53,216 nucleotides of DNA from Oscillospiraceae bacterium (lineage in GTDB: Bacteria > Bacillota > Clostridia > Oscillospirales > Ruminococcaceae): NCBI GenBank assembly GCA_020024615.1, contig JAHHTP010000009.1, forward strand, positions 1 through 53,216, read 5' to 3'. The notes under the pieces are model-generated. The model searched no databases, was not told the DNA's origin, and was given only the letters and a program-made list of their open reading frames with translations. Below, one piece after another: positions 33,202 to 41,080 of this stretch. Every line of letters begins with the position of its first letter. Positions within the stretch are counted from its first letter, which is position 1. A program made the translations under genes and the position numbers.

Positions 33202-33894
33202 ATGAAAAATAAATGGATGCGTGCTGGTTCAATTTTACTGGCTTTGATCTGTTGCGTGGGCATTTTTACTGCTTGTGGAAAAGATGATGAGGTATTGAAC
33301 TTAAGAGAACCGAAAAAAGGAGATACCATCGCTGTTATGCACACCTCAATGGGGGATATAACTGTGCAGTTTTTTGAGGATGCTGCACCCAAAGCGGTGG
33401 AAAACTTTTTGACACATGCAAAAGATGGTTATTATAATGATTTGATTTTCCATCGTGTTATCAAGGATTTTATGATTCAGTCGGGTGATCCGCAGGGAAC
33501 TGGTATCGGTGGTGAGAGTATCTGGGGCAAACCTTTTGATTTGGAAGTTGTGGATAATGCGTATAATCTGCGTGGTGCATTATGCATGGCCAATACCGGC
33601 GTTCCGTGCTCTAATGGCAGCCAGTTTTATATTGTACAGCAGGGCAAACTGACAGACCTTACATTCGCCATGTATGAATCCTATGGTTATTCCTTCACCG
33701 AGAAGCAGAAGGAACTATACGCGGAATACGGTGGTGCTCCATATCTGGATGGCGGATATACCGTATTCGGACAGGTTGTGAGCGGTATGGATGTTGTAGA
33801 TTCAATTGCAGGCGTATCAGTTGACAGTGCAGATAAGCCGCTTGAGGATGTCGTTCTTGAATCAGTTGAAGTTACAACTTATCAGCCGGAATAG
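33202..33894 (+). CDS. Peptidyl-prolyl isomerase lipoprotein (cyclophilin)
   Basis: A 230-aa cyclophilin-type peptidyl-prolyl cis-trans isomerase anchored as a lipoprotein (signal peptide ending FTAC, Cys near residue 25). It probably helps fold exported proteins at the outer face of the membrane. The active-site motifs are intact: FHRVIKDFMIQSGDPQGTG (catalytic Arg in HRV, residues about 93-111), then MANTGVPCSNGSQFYIV and YTVFGQVVSGMDVVDSI. An insert of about 30 residues before the last motif (TFAMYESYGYSFTEKQ...) is shared in position with the upstream paralogue. AGGAGG lies 9 nt before ATG33202. It is the second gene of the pair and is followed by a terminator. Confidence 0.93.
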   Translation: MKNKWMRAGSILLALICCVGIFTACGKDDEVLNLREPKKGDTIAVMHTSMGDITVQFFEDAAPKAVENFLTHAKDGYYNDLIFHRVIKDFMIQSGDPQGTGIGGESIWGKPFDLEVVDNAYNLRGALCMANTGVPCSNGSQFYIVQQGKLTDLTFAMYESYGYSFTEKQKELYAEYGGAPYLDGGYTVFGQVVSGMDVVDSIAGVSVDSADKPLEDVVLESVEVTTYQPE

Positions 33895-33907
33895 TTAAAA
33901 AAGTAAT

Positions 33908-33955
33908 TCCCCATCTGTTCGTTGGTTTTACAAGGAACGAATGGGGGATTTTTAT
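33908..33955 (+). terminator. Terminator after the cyclophilin pair
   Basis: An imperfect long stem pairs CCCCAT...GTTCGTT with AACGAA...TGGGG and is followed by ATTTTTATG. It also lies close to the convergent stop of the ATPase gene at 33960. Confidence 0.7.
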
Positions 33956-33959
33956 GCAG

Positions 33960-35162
33960 TCAGGCTTCTCTGGAACGGATAGATTCAATAAACTGTTTGG
34001 CGGTACGCGGTGAATATCCACTCTTGCGCATCGCGAATGCACCTGCTTTAATCAGCAACTCTTGTGAGGAAATTGAAATATCATAATATTTTGCAAGATT
34101 TAAGACGATTTCATCAAAATGCTTTTTATCAGGTTTCGAGAAGGTAATGGTTAAACCAAAACGATCGGACAAGGACAGGAGTTCTTCACGTGTGTCACTT
34201 GCATGAATATCATCTCCCTGTCGGTCGATAAAGCTTTCTTTTACCAGATGGCGGCGGTTAGAAGTGACATAAATTGCAAGGTTAGAGGTTTTCGCAGAGA
34301 TAGAACCTTCCAAAATTGCCTTTAAGGCAGCAAAATCATTGTCATCACTGGAAAATGATAGGTCATCAATAAACAGGATGAATTTAAGCGGATTTTTGGA
34401 AAGAGAATCCAGAAGGGCAGGAATTTCATGCAGTTGCTCTTTGGTTAGTTCAATCAGACGCAGTCCGCGTTCATACAGTGCATTTGCCACTGCTTTGATG
34501 GTGGAAGATTTTCCGGTGCCTGCATCGCCATAAAGCAGCGTGTTAGCAGCTGGTTTTCCTTCGAGCAGGGCAATCGTGTTGTCCATAACCAGTTTGCGTT
34601 CGCGTTCATAGCCAGAAAGTTCTGCAAGACAGACAGAATCCGGATGTTTGATGGGCGTTAAGAGGCCGTCTTTTATCATAAACGCATGATATTTGGCAAA
34701 AATACCGTAGCCATTGATATGAATTTGCTGCATGCGGTATGCATATGCTGTATTGAAGTCGTAATCCGAGGTTTTCCAGCATGGTAAATAGCCGTTATAT
34801 TGGATAGAAGTTTGAATATCCATCGGATCTATGGAAGAAATCTCTTGTAAAAGAGAAAGTTCCTGTCGCAGCGTTTCTTCCAACATAGGAGAGACCGACT
34901 GGTTTTGTGCTTTTGCGAGCATATAGAAGTTTTCATCCTCTAAAATCAAATTTAACAGCCAAGCAGAAAAATCTTCGTTTTGTGAAAATAAATTATAGGC
35001 GAAAGCAGTATATGCATCAATTGCAGCCGTTTGATTCATAGGAACCGCGGCTAATGTAGCGAATAAAGCTTCTAAATGCTGTATTACTGGATTTTTTCTG
35101 ATATTACGGAAAATCACCAGAGAACAGAGTGCTTGGTGATAGTCTTTGGTTTTGCTGAGCAT
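33960..35162 (-). CDS. AAA+ ATPase of the DUF815 family
   Basis: A 400-aa P-loop ATPase. The N-terminal half (1-190) is helical and without recognisable motif. The ATPase core has Walker A GDAGTGKSSTIKAVANAL (near residue 215), Walker B FILFIDDLSFSSDDND, sensor-1-like IYVTSNRRHLVKE and a C-terminal helical lid (ARTAKQFIESI region, SGYSPRTAKQF). This arrangement is that of DUF815 (PF05673), an AAA+ family of unknown function common in Clostridia. It is monocistronic. A ribosome-site candidate AAGGAAC lies before ATG35162. No substrate can be inferred from neighbours. Confidence 0.88.
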   Translation of the reverse strand: MLSKTKDYHQALCSLVIFRNIRKNPVIQHLEALFATLAAVPMNQTAAIDAYTAFAYNLFSQNEDFSAWLLNLILEDENFYMLAKAQNQSVSPMLEETLRQELSLLQEISSIDPMDIQTSIQYNGYLPCWKTSDYDFNTAYAYRMQQIHINGYGIFAKYHAFMIKDGLLTPIKHPDSVCLAELSGYERERKLVMDNTIALLEGKPAANTLLYGDAGTGKSSTIKAVANALYERGLRLIELTKEQLHEIPALLDSLSKNPLKFILFIDDLSFSSDDNDFAALKAILEGSISAKTSNLAIYVTSNRRHLVKESFIDRQGDDIHASDTREELLSLSDRFGLTITFSKPDKKHFDEIVLNLAKYYDISISSQELLIKAGAFAMRKSGYSPRTAKQFIESIRSREA

Positions 35163-35323
35163 GATAGTTCCTTCTTTCTAATATTTTACAACATTATAGC
35201 ATATTCTATTTGATTTGAAAAGAGATTGCGGCTGCTTTAATAGAATAATATGTAAAAGAAATGGATAAAAAAGGAGTGTCATTGTTCAAAAAAGGGAGAA
35301 AGATCGTTATCCTTGCATTTGCC

Positions 35324-35353
35324 TTGACATAGCGATTGAAAATGTGGTATGCT
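35324..35353 (+). promoter_or_regulatory. Promoter of the 337-aa unknown gene
   Basis: TTGACA (35324-35329), an 18-bp spacer and TATGCT (35348-35353), 53 bp before the start codon. Confidence 0.65.
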
Positions 35354-35406
35354 ATATATGTATAACATCGACTGAAGAAAAATAATATTCGGAAGGAGAG
35401 ATTGAA

Positions 35407-36420
35407 ATGGACTATAATCGAATCGCTCAGATATTCTCGCAGAAAGTACAGGCAGAATATAAAGAAGATGTTGCTGCGATTGTACTTTATCAAACCGCTG
35501 CACAGCAAGAAAATCAGACCGTGAGAATTTACTTTATTCCGAAAACAGATAGAGGGGAGAAGCTTGGCTGGTCTTTTTTAATTAAGGATACGGCAATAAA
35601 AATTTTGCCATATACATGGGATGCTCTGAAAGCACTGACAAGCGGTGATCGCAGAAATGTCGGAATGTTGACAGAAGCACAGCTGGTATATGTATGTAGT
35701 AAGGAGGATGCTGCACGATTCACAGCATTGTCTGAACAGGCAGCTGTTGTGCAAAATAGAGAAGAACAGTGCGCAAATATTTTGCAGGAATGCAAAGATC
35801 TATATTTTTCATTTGATGTTCCGAATTGCGATGCGGCAAAGGTGTTTATTGAAATCTTTGAAAAAATAGTTTGCGCCTTGATGTTATATAATGGAAAAAG
35901 TTTCCGGCATGGATGGGATACCATCAAACAGGACATGTCAGAACTGGAAACTTTGCCGGAATGTTATGGGGAATGTGTGGATATCGTTACACATACGGCG
36001 GATCCGCAGATGTTAAAATCGGCTTGCTGCAAACTAATTCTACAGACGCAGCAGGTCATAAAATTGGAAGAACAGGAAGAAGCCGTTTCTATTTCAGAAG
36101 GATTTGCAGGCTTGTATGAAAGTGCAAAAGAGTTGTATCAGAGGATTATCACAGCAGCTTTTGCCGGAAATGCACTGTCTGCGCTTCTATATGCTAAAGA
36201 GTTGCAGTGGCAGCTCGATCAGGTGGGAGAACGCACAAAACAGCGAGTCCCGCTTGAAAATTTATTAGACTTATATTATCGTAAAGATTTAACTTCTTTT
36301 GCGGTAGCGATGTATGCACACGAGGCTGGTCTGATGGGCTTTATACTGAATCATGGTATTCAGTTTGAACAATATGCAAATATTGAGCGTTTTGAGGAAG
36401 CAATGCTTCCAAAAGATTAA
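35407..36420 (+). CDS. Unrecognised 337-aa protein
   Basis: I do not recognise this protein. The first 110 residues (MDYNRIAQIFSQKVQAEY, AAIVLYQT, VRIYFIPKTD) show an alpha/beta pattern vaguely like nucleotidyltransferase-fold proteins, but the catalytic GS-x10-D-x-D signature is not evident. The remainder is mostly helical with several Cys and many Gln/Glu, ending in AMLPKD. No signal peptide or membrane segment is seen, so it should be cytoplasmic. GGAAGGAGAG lies about 7 nt upstream of ATG35407 and it has its own promoter. The AraC regulator begins 56 bp after the stop with no terminator seen between, so they may be cotranscribed. Confidence 0.7.
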   Translation: MDYNRIAQIFSQKVQAEYKEDVAAIVLYQTAAQQENQTVRIYFIPKTDRGEKLGWSFLIKDTAIKILPYTWDALKALTSGDRRNVGMLTEAQLVYVCSKEDAARFTALSEQAAVVQNREEQCANILQECKDLYFSFDVPNCDAAKVFIEIFEKIVCALMLYNGKSFRHGWDTIKQDMSELETLPECYGECVDIVTHTADPQMLKSACCKLILQTQQVIKLEEQEEAVSISEGFAGLYESAKELYQRIITAAFAGNALSALLYAKELQWQLDQVGERTKQRVPLENLLDLYYRKDLTSFAVAMYAHEAGLMGFILNHGIQFEQYANIERFEEAMLPKD

Positions 36421-36476
36421 GTCCGAACTGCTTTCTGTGTCGGCTTGTTGAGCCTGTAAAAGAAAGGGTAACAAAT

Positions 36477-37400
36477 ATGGACAGAGATTCTGTTTCTCGA
36501 GTGATAGAAACATTTCAGGAAAGAAAAGGATATAGGGCTTTTCGGGCAGAATATGCCGATGATGCCAGTTCTGATCCGCATTCTCATGATTATATGCAGA
36601 TTTGGTATGTGTTAAAGGGAAAATGTCATGAGTATATTGCGGACGAAGAGCATGAAATCATTGCTGGTGAAACTTTTATCATTCCGCCGTATGTGGAGCA
36701 TCATGCCTTGAAAGAGGCTGGTTCTGTACTTCTGTGCTGCGAATTTAGAACCGAACCGTTTCTACCACAGTGCAGATGTAGCGTGTTTAATCGCCTGTCG
36801 GAATATGTGGATGAGCCGGAGGAGATGTCGGTGTTGCAGCGTTTGATGGAATACTCGGCAGAATCTAAAGTACTTTTTCCACTTTCCTCCACCGCCACCC
36901 GTGAGGTGGAGCGAACAATGCTCAAGATGATTGAAGAATATGATAATGCAGACCGTTATAGCGAACAGTTTATGTATATTTATATTCAAGAGCTGTTACT
37001 GCTGCTTGCTCGTGAATACGAGAAAACTGATGATGCCGGCGTTTCAGAAGCGTTGTTTGCCAAGCATAAAGATGCAATTTTAACAGCAATGAAATACATT
37101 GACGAAAATTACGCGGAGAATCTGCATTTGGATGATCTGTGCCGTGTGTCGATGGTCAGTAAGACCTATTTCTGCTATCTGTTCAAGCTGATGACCAAGC
37201 AGACATACAGCGAGTATTTGCAGAATGTCAGAATGCAGCATGCAATGGAAAAATTGGAGCAGACAGACGAATCTATTACACAGATCTGCTTTGATGTTGG
37301 ATTTAACGATTCTACACATTTTTCCAGAACATTTAAGAAAACGCTCGGCGTGTCTGCAAGGGCATACCGTTCTATGAAGCAAGGAAAAAAAGAAGCATAA
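36477..37400 (+). CDS. AraC-family regulator with cupin sensor domain
   Basis: A 307-aa transcription factor. Residues about 20-90 form a cupin (DPHSHDYMQIWYVLKG, FIIPPYVEHHALKEAG), the usual sugar-sensing module of AraC/RhaS-type activators. The C-terminal 100 residues hold two helix-turn-helix motifs (LHLDDLCRVSMVSKTYFCYLF, and ITQICFDVGFNDSTHFSRTFKKTLGVS). It converges on rhaB, with a terminator between. Its location beside rhaB and the aldolase makes a rhamnose/fucose role plausible, but no operator was found. Sequence in the middle (residues 105-145) contains a run coded by a C-rich stretch near 36890, without frameshift. AAAGAAAGGG lies 8-10 nt before ATG36477. Confidence 0.92.
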   Translation: MDRDSVSRVIETFQERKGYRAFRAEYADDASSDPHSHDYMQIWYVLKGKCHEYIADEEHEIIAGETFIIPPYVEHHALKEAGSVLLCCEFRTEPFLPQCRCSVFNRLSEYVDEPEEMSVLQRLMEYSAESKVLFPLSSTATREVERTMLKMIEEYDNADRYSEQFMYIYIQELLLLLAREYEKTDDAGVSEALFAKHKDAILTAMKYIDENYAENLHLDDLCRVSMVSKTYFCYLFKLMTKQTYSEYLQNVRMQHAMEKLEQTDESITQICFDVGFNDSTHFSRTFKKTLGVSARAYRSMKQGKKEA

Positions 37401-37406
37401 ATATAA

Positions 37407-37446
37407 AACAGCAGATTAGTGATAGGCTCGTCTGCTGTTCTTTTTA
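37407..37446 (+). terminator. Terminator of the AraC gene
   Basis: A perfect 9-bp stem AACAGCAGA (37407-37415) with TCTGCTGTT (37431-37439), followed by CTTTTTAT, lies 13 bp before the convergent rhaB stop. Confidence 0.82.
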
Positions 37447-37458
37447 TACTGGGATCAA

Positions 37459-38925
37459 TCATTCACCAATTATTGCTTTGAATTTCTGATAAGCATCCTC
37501 CCAATCGAGGGCACGATTGCTGGTGTATACAATTGGGGTGGTAGTGGCTTTAACAATTTCACGCGCCTGTGCAAGACCGTCCACTTCGCCAAGTGCAACT
37601 AGGCAAGCGGCAATATTGCCAGTGACAGTAGCTTCAATCGGACCAGCATAGACCGTTGTGTTAGTTGCATTTGCAGTCAGCTGGCAGAGGAAATTATCTT
37701 TTGTACCGCCGCCAATCATGTGAATGGCATCATAGGATTTTTCAGTAACATCTTGAATGGCATCGAAGGTTAGGCGGTATTTAAGAGCTAAACTCTCGTA
37801 GATGCAACGCATGATTTCCCCTTTAGTCTGCGGAACATATTGACCGGTTCGTTTACAGTATTCCTGCACGCGTTTGGGCATATTGCCCGGAGCAACAAAA
37901 GAAGCATCATCTGGATCAATGAAGCAGGCAAACGGCTTTTCTTGCAGCGCAGCCTTTTCAAGATCGCCATAAGATACATTGTCACCAATGTTGACCCAGT
38001 ATTTTCTGGACTGTTGAATCAACCATAAGCCCATAATATTTTTGAGCAGGGTGATTTTATTGCCGAATCCACCTTCATTGGTAAGATTATAGCGGCTGGT
38101 CTTTTCATTGATAATAGCATTGTCACATTCGGTGCCAAACAGGCTCCAAGTGCCGCAGCTGATGTAGATAAAATCTTTTCCGGTATTCGGTGTTGCAACG
38201 ATTGCAGAAGCGGTATCGTGGGATGCAACCGAGATGACTGGTACTTTCTCACAGCCGAGTTCTTCACACAGTTCGTTGGTTAAATAACCATTGATAGAAC
38301 CACTTGGTACAATTGGTGGCAGGATGTCAGTCGGAATATCAAGAAGTTTGCAGAGATCGTAATTCCAGTCTTTTGTTTTTGGGTCAAGCAGCTGCGTGGT
38401 AGATGCTTCGGTGTATTCTGCTTTTTTCTCCCCGGTTAAAAAGTAGTTGAATAAGTCTGGAACCAGTAGCAGTTTGTCTGCTCGTTTGAGGGTATCGTTT
38501 TTTTTCAGGGAGTATGCCATCAACTGAAAAATCGTATTCAGCTGTAAAATTTGAATACCGGTTTTTGCATACAGTTTATTGCGTGGAATTTTTTTGTAGA
38601 CTTCTTCCATCATGCCATCGGTGTAAGCGTCACGGTAGTGAATCGGATTGGCAAGCAGATTACCATCCTTGTCGATTAAACCAAAGTCAACACCCCATGT
38701 GTCAATGCCAATACAGTCAAATCCGCCTGCCTGAACTGCTTTTAAGATACCCTGCTTGATCTCATGGTATAAGCGCAGGACATCCCAGTACAATACGCCG
38801 TTAACCGAAACTGGGTCATTGGAAAAGCGATGGATTTCTTCCATGTCAAAGGTTTTTCCATCGAATTTTGCAAGCATGGCGCGTCCGCTGGAGGCACCGA
38901 AGTCAAATGCAAGTATGCGTTTCAT
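37459..38925 (-). CDS. rhaB: Rhamnulokinase
   Basis: RhaB phosphorylates L-rhamnulose to L-rhamnulose 1-phosphate using ATP. The 488-aa FGGY-fold kinase matches RhaB signatures: FDFGASSGRAMLA at the N-terminus, IGIDTWGVDFGLID near residue 80, VASHDTASAIVATP near 235, SCGTWSLFG near 260, and NIMGLWLIQQSRKYW, GGGTKDNFLCQLTAN near the C-terminus. L-fuculokinase is a close alternative, but the TWGVDF and SHDTASA patterns favour RhaB. The start is ATG38925: AGGAGG lies 8 nt upstream; an ORF extension to 38946 lacks a site. It follows the class II aldolase by 69 bp, with a hairpin between. No rhamnose isomerase gene is in the window. Confidence 0.92.
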   Translation of the reverse strand: MKRILAFDFGASSGRAMLAKFDGKTFDMEEIHRFSNDPVSVNGVLYWDVLRLYHEIKQGILKAVQAGGFDCIGIDTWGVDFGLIDKDGNLLANPIHYRDAYTDGMMEEVYKKIPRNKLYAKTGIQILQLNTIFQLMAYSLKKNDTLKRADKLLLVPDLFNYFLTGEKKAEYTEASTTQLLDPKTKDWNYDLCKLLDIPTDILPPIVPSGSINGYLTNELCEELGCEKVPVISVASHDTASAIVATPNTGKDFIYISCGTWSLFGTECDNAIINEKTSRYNLTNEGGFGNKITLLKNIMGLWLIQQSRKYWVNIGDNVSYGDLEKAALQEKPFACFIDPDDASFVAPGNMPKRVQEYCKRTGQYVPQTKGEIMRCIYESLALKYRLTFDAIQDVTEKSYDAIHMIGGGTKDNFLCQLTANATNTTVYAGPIEATVTGNIAACLVALGEVDGLAQAREIVKATTTPIVYTSNRALDWEDAYQKFKAIIGE

Positions 38926-38947
38926 AAAATTTCCTCCTGTTAGCAAG

Positions 38948-38977
38948 AACGCCCCACCGAAAAATGGGTGAGGCGTT
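38948..38977 (-). other. Intercistronic hairpin between aldolase and rhaB
   Basis: An 11-bp stem (AACGCCCCACC with GGTGAGGCGTT on the plus strand, one G-U pair on the transcript) with an 8-nt loop lies between the two minus-strand genes, ending 9 nt before the rhaB AGGAGG site. No U-tract follows, so it is probably not a terminator; it may stabilise mRNA or tune rhaB expression. Confidence 0.6.
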
Positions 38978-38994
38978 GATAAGTAGTGTTATAA

Positions 38995-39741
38995 TTATTT
39001 CTGCTTAGCTCTGTATTCATCGTATTTCTTTTTGCCCGGATGTCTGCCCGGAACATCGAAAGATCTACGCAGGTCTAAGCATTTGTCTAGATCTTCGCCT
39101 TCGATTTCACGAACAACGCTGGAGAGGTTGTTCTCGGTGAATTTCTTCATACAGCCGATAGCGGAAGAATAGAAAGTGGTTTTTGCATGATACTCTAAGG
39201 TTTCCATGCGGTAATAAGCGGTCATTAAATCTTTGCCGACAGTTAATGCACCATGGTTCTCCAGAAGGATTGCATCATTGGTGGCCAGCAGCGGAGCAAC
39301 TGCATCCGGAATCTCATTGGTGGACGGAGTGCCGTATTTTGCGATCGGAACCGAGCCGATGAAGATAACAACTTCTGGCATGGTATTCAAATCGAGCGGT
39401 TCGTGGTCGATTGCGAAAGAAGTTGCAATCGGCGGGTGTGCATGAACTACTGCACCGACATCCTCACGCTCTTTATAGCAACGTAAGTGCATTTTGAATT
39501 CAGAGGAAGGTTTGTATTTGGTGTTGCCATCTAATACATTGCCTTCACCATCAACCAGAAGAATCATTTCCGGCTTTAAGATGCGTTTGCTGGTGCCGGT
39601 TGGGGTGCAGAGATAGTGGTCTGCATCAAGTTTTACAGAGATGTTACCATCATTTGCAGCTACGAAACCAAGCTGCCAAATGCAGTGGCCAATCTCACAG
39701 ATCTGTTCTTTTAATTCAAGAATTTCCTGATCGTTTAACAT
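38995..39741 (-). CDS. Class II aldolase (RhaD/FucA-like)
   Basis: A 248-aa zinc-dependent class II aldolase/adducin-family enzyme. It should split L-fuculose 1-phosphate or L-rhamnulose 1-phosphate into dihydroxyacetone phosphate and L-lactaldehyde. The zinc ligands appear in VVHAHPP (two His near residues 99-101) and ENHGALTVG (His near 160); ANDGNISVKL and TPTGTSK near residues 30-55 are the phosphate-binding loops. It belongs to an operon with rhaB; FucO elsewhere in the window would reduce the lactaldehyde. ATG39741 is chosen since AAAGGTGG ends 8 nt upstream; an earlier GTG (39753) overlaps the site. Assignment between RhaD and FucA is left open; the RhaB neighbour favours rhamnulose 1-phosphate or dual use. 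Confidence 0.88.
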   Translation of the reverse strand: MLNDQEILELKEQICEIGHCIWQLGFVAANDGNISVKLDADHYLCTPTGTSKRILKPEMILLVDGEGNVLDGNTKYKPSSEFKMHLRCYKEREDVGAVVHAHPPIATSFAIDHEPLDLNTMPEVVIFIGSVPIAKYGTPSTNEIPDAVAPLLATNDAILLENHGALTVGKDLMTAYYRMETLEYHAKTTFYSSAIGCMKKFTENNLSSVVREIEGEDLDKCLDLRRSFDVPGRHPGKKKYDEYRAKQK

Positions 39742-39929
39742 AGTAATTACCACCTTTATTAAAATTTCTTAACCGCCTAAGAGGGTCAGGTTATCACTAT
39801 TTTATTGTAACATGATTTTATGCAAAAGTAAATACGACAATATTGCAAAGAAATTTGAAAACGATTGAAAAAAAGCAAAAAATTCGGTATAATAGAGCGT
39901 GGAATTGTATCAAAAAGGAGTAATGAAGC

Positions 39930-40592
39930 ATGAGAATGAGAAGAAAACCACAGGCAAGACCGCAGTTGGCTGTCTGCCCATATAATATTGCAGATCCGGC
40001 GGCATTAAAGGGAAAATGGCAGCAGGAGTTTGGTAATAATAATCCGATTTATCTGGAGTTGGGTTGTGGCAAGGGCAATTTTATTGCAGAACATGCTGTA
40101 GCCCATCCGCAGGTCAACTATATTGCCATTGATATCAAAAGCGAGGTTTTGTGGGATACCATGAAGCACATAGACGCAGAATTTGCAGCAAAGAATTGCA
40201 GCCCAGAAAATATCCGTATTATGTCACACGATATTGAGCGCATTCATCTAATGCTAGAAAAGCCGGATAAGATTGCAAGAATCTATATCAACTTCTGTAA
40301 TCCGTGGCCAAAGGATGCGCATAAAAAACATCGCCTGACTCATACCAGACAACTCATGAAGTATCGGGAATTTTTGGTGGATGGTGGTGAAATCTGGTTT
40401 AAAACCGATGATGACGAGTTGTTTGCTGAATCGCTGGATTATTTTAAGGAGAGCGGTTTTGAACCAATGTTCCTAACCTATGATCTGCATGCTTCGGATT
40501 TTGAAGGTAATGTACAGACTGAGCATGAAAAGAAATTTTCGGCGCAGGGGATCAAAATAAAAGCTGTAATTATGAAAAAGGTGTCGTTATGA
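39930..40592 (+). CDS. trmB: tRNA (guanine46-N7)-methyltransferase
   Basis: TrmB methylates N7 of G46 in the variable loop of tRNAs with SAM. The 220-aa protein has SAM motif YLELGCGKGNFI (residues 41-52), IAIDIKSEVLW, and the family signature INFCNPWPKDAHKKHRLTH (about 124-142) containing the catalytic Asp region; FKTDDDELFAESL follows. Its length and motif order are standard. AGGAG lies 9 nt before ATG39930. The next gene overlaps its stop by 4 bp, so they form an operon. Confidence 0.96.
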   Translation: MRMRRKPQARPQLAVCPYNIADPAALKGKWQQEFGNNNPIYLELGCGKGNFIAEHAVAHPQVNYIAIDIKSEVLWDTMKHIDAEFAAKNCSPENIRIMSHDIERIHLMLEKPDKIARIYINFCNPWPKDAHKKHRLTHTRQLMKYREFLVDGGEIWFKTDDDELFAESLDYFKESGFEPMFLTYDLHASDFEGNVQTEHEKKFSAQGIKIKAVIMKKVSL

Positions 40593-40948
40593 AAATTTCG
40601 AATGTAAAATCGGATGTTCCATTCTCAGCACGGGTATATGAGGCTGTTAAGCTCATTCCGTGCGGTAGAGTATCATCATACGGGGCAGTGGCAGTGATGG
40701 CAGGCAGTCCGAATGCGGCCAGAGCAGTAGGAAATATTCTACATAAAAACCCGTATTTGGGACAAGTTCCATGTCATCGTGTCGTGCATTCTGATGGCAG
40801 GTTGGCAGACGGTTTTGTATTTGGCGGTCCGGGAGAACAGAAGCGAATGCTGATGGAAGAAGGCATTGCGTTTAATGGAGAATGCGTTTTATTCGGTGAA
40901 GAAGGCCTATATTTTGAGGAAACGATATATTCCAAAGCAAAGGAATGA
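40589..40948 (+). CDS. MGMT-family DNA alkyltransferase (single domain)
   Basis: A 119-aa protein corresponding to the DNA-binding/active-site domain of O6-methylguanine-DNA methyltransferase (PF01035). The acceptor cysteine is present as Cys62 in VPCHRVVHSDG, so unlike the ATL proteins (Trp in this place) it could accept alkyl groups irreversibly. GRVSSYGAVAVMAGSPNAARAVG is the helix-turn-helix with the arginine finger (near residue 45). The N-terminal ribonuclease-like domain of full-length Ogt (about 160 aa) is missing, which is common in small Firmicute versions. Its ATG overlaps the trmB stop by 4 bp. Repair activity is probable but unproven for such short forms. Confidence 0.9.
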   Translation: MKISNVKSDVPFSARVYEAVKLIPCGRVSSYGAVAVMAGSPNAARAVGNILHKNPYLGQVPCHRVVHSDGRLADGFVFGGPGEQKRMLMEEGIAFNGECVLFGEEGLYFEETIYSKAKE

Positions 40949-41080
40949 AGTTGTATAAAGTAGCCACCTTTGGAAAACAAGGTAGTCATATTTGGATATA
41001 CAAATCATAGAAAAGAATGTTATAATGAAAATAGCGAAAGATTCGCATGGATTATGTTAAAATAAATGGGGGAAATATTT

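Noticed and set aside
36880..36910. Frameshift in the AraC regulator near a C-rich run
   Set aside because: The frame is open and protein-like on both sides with intact cupin and HTH domains.
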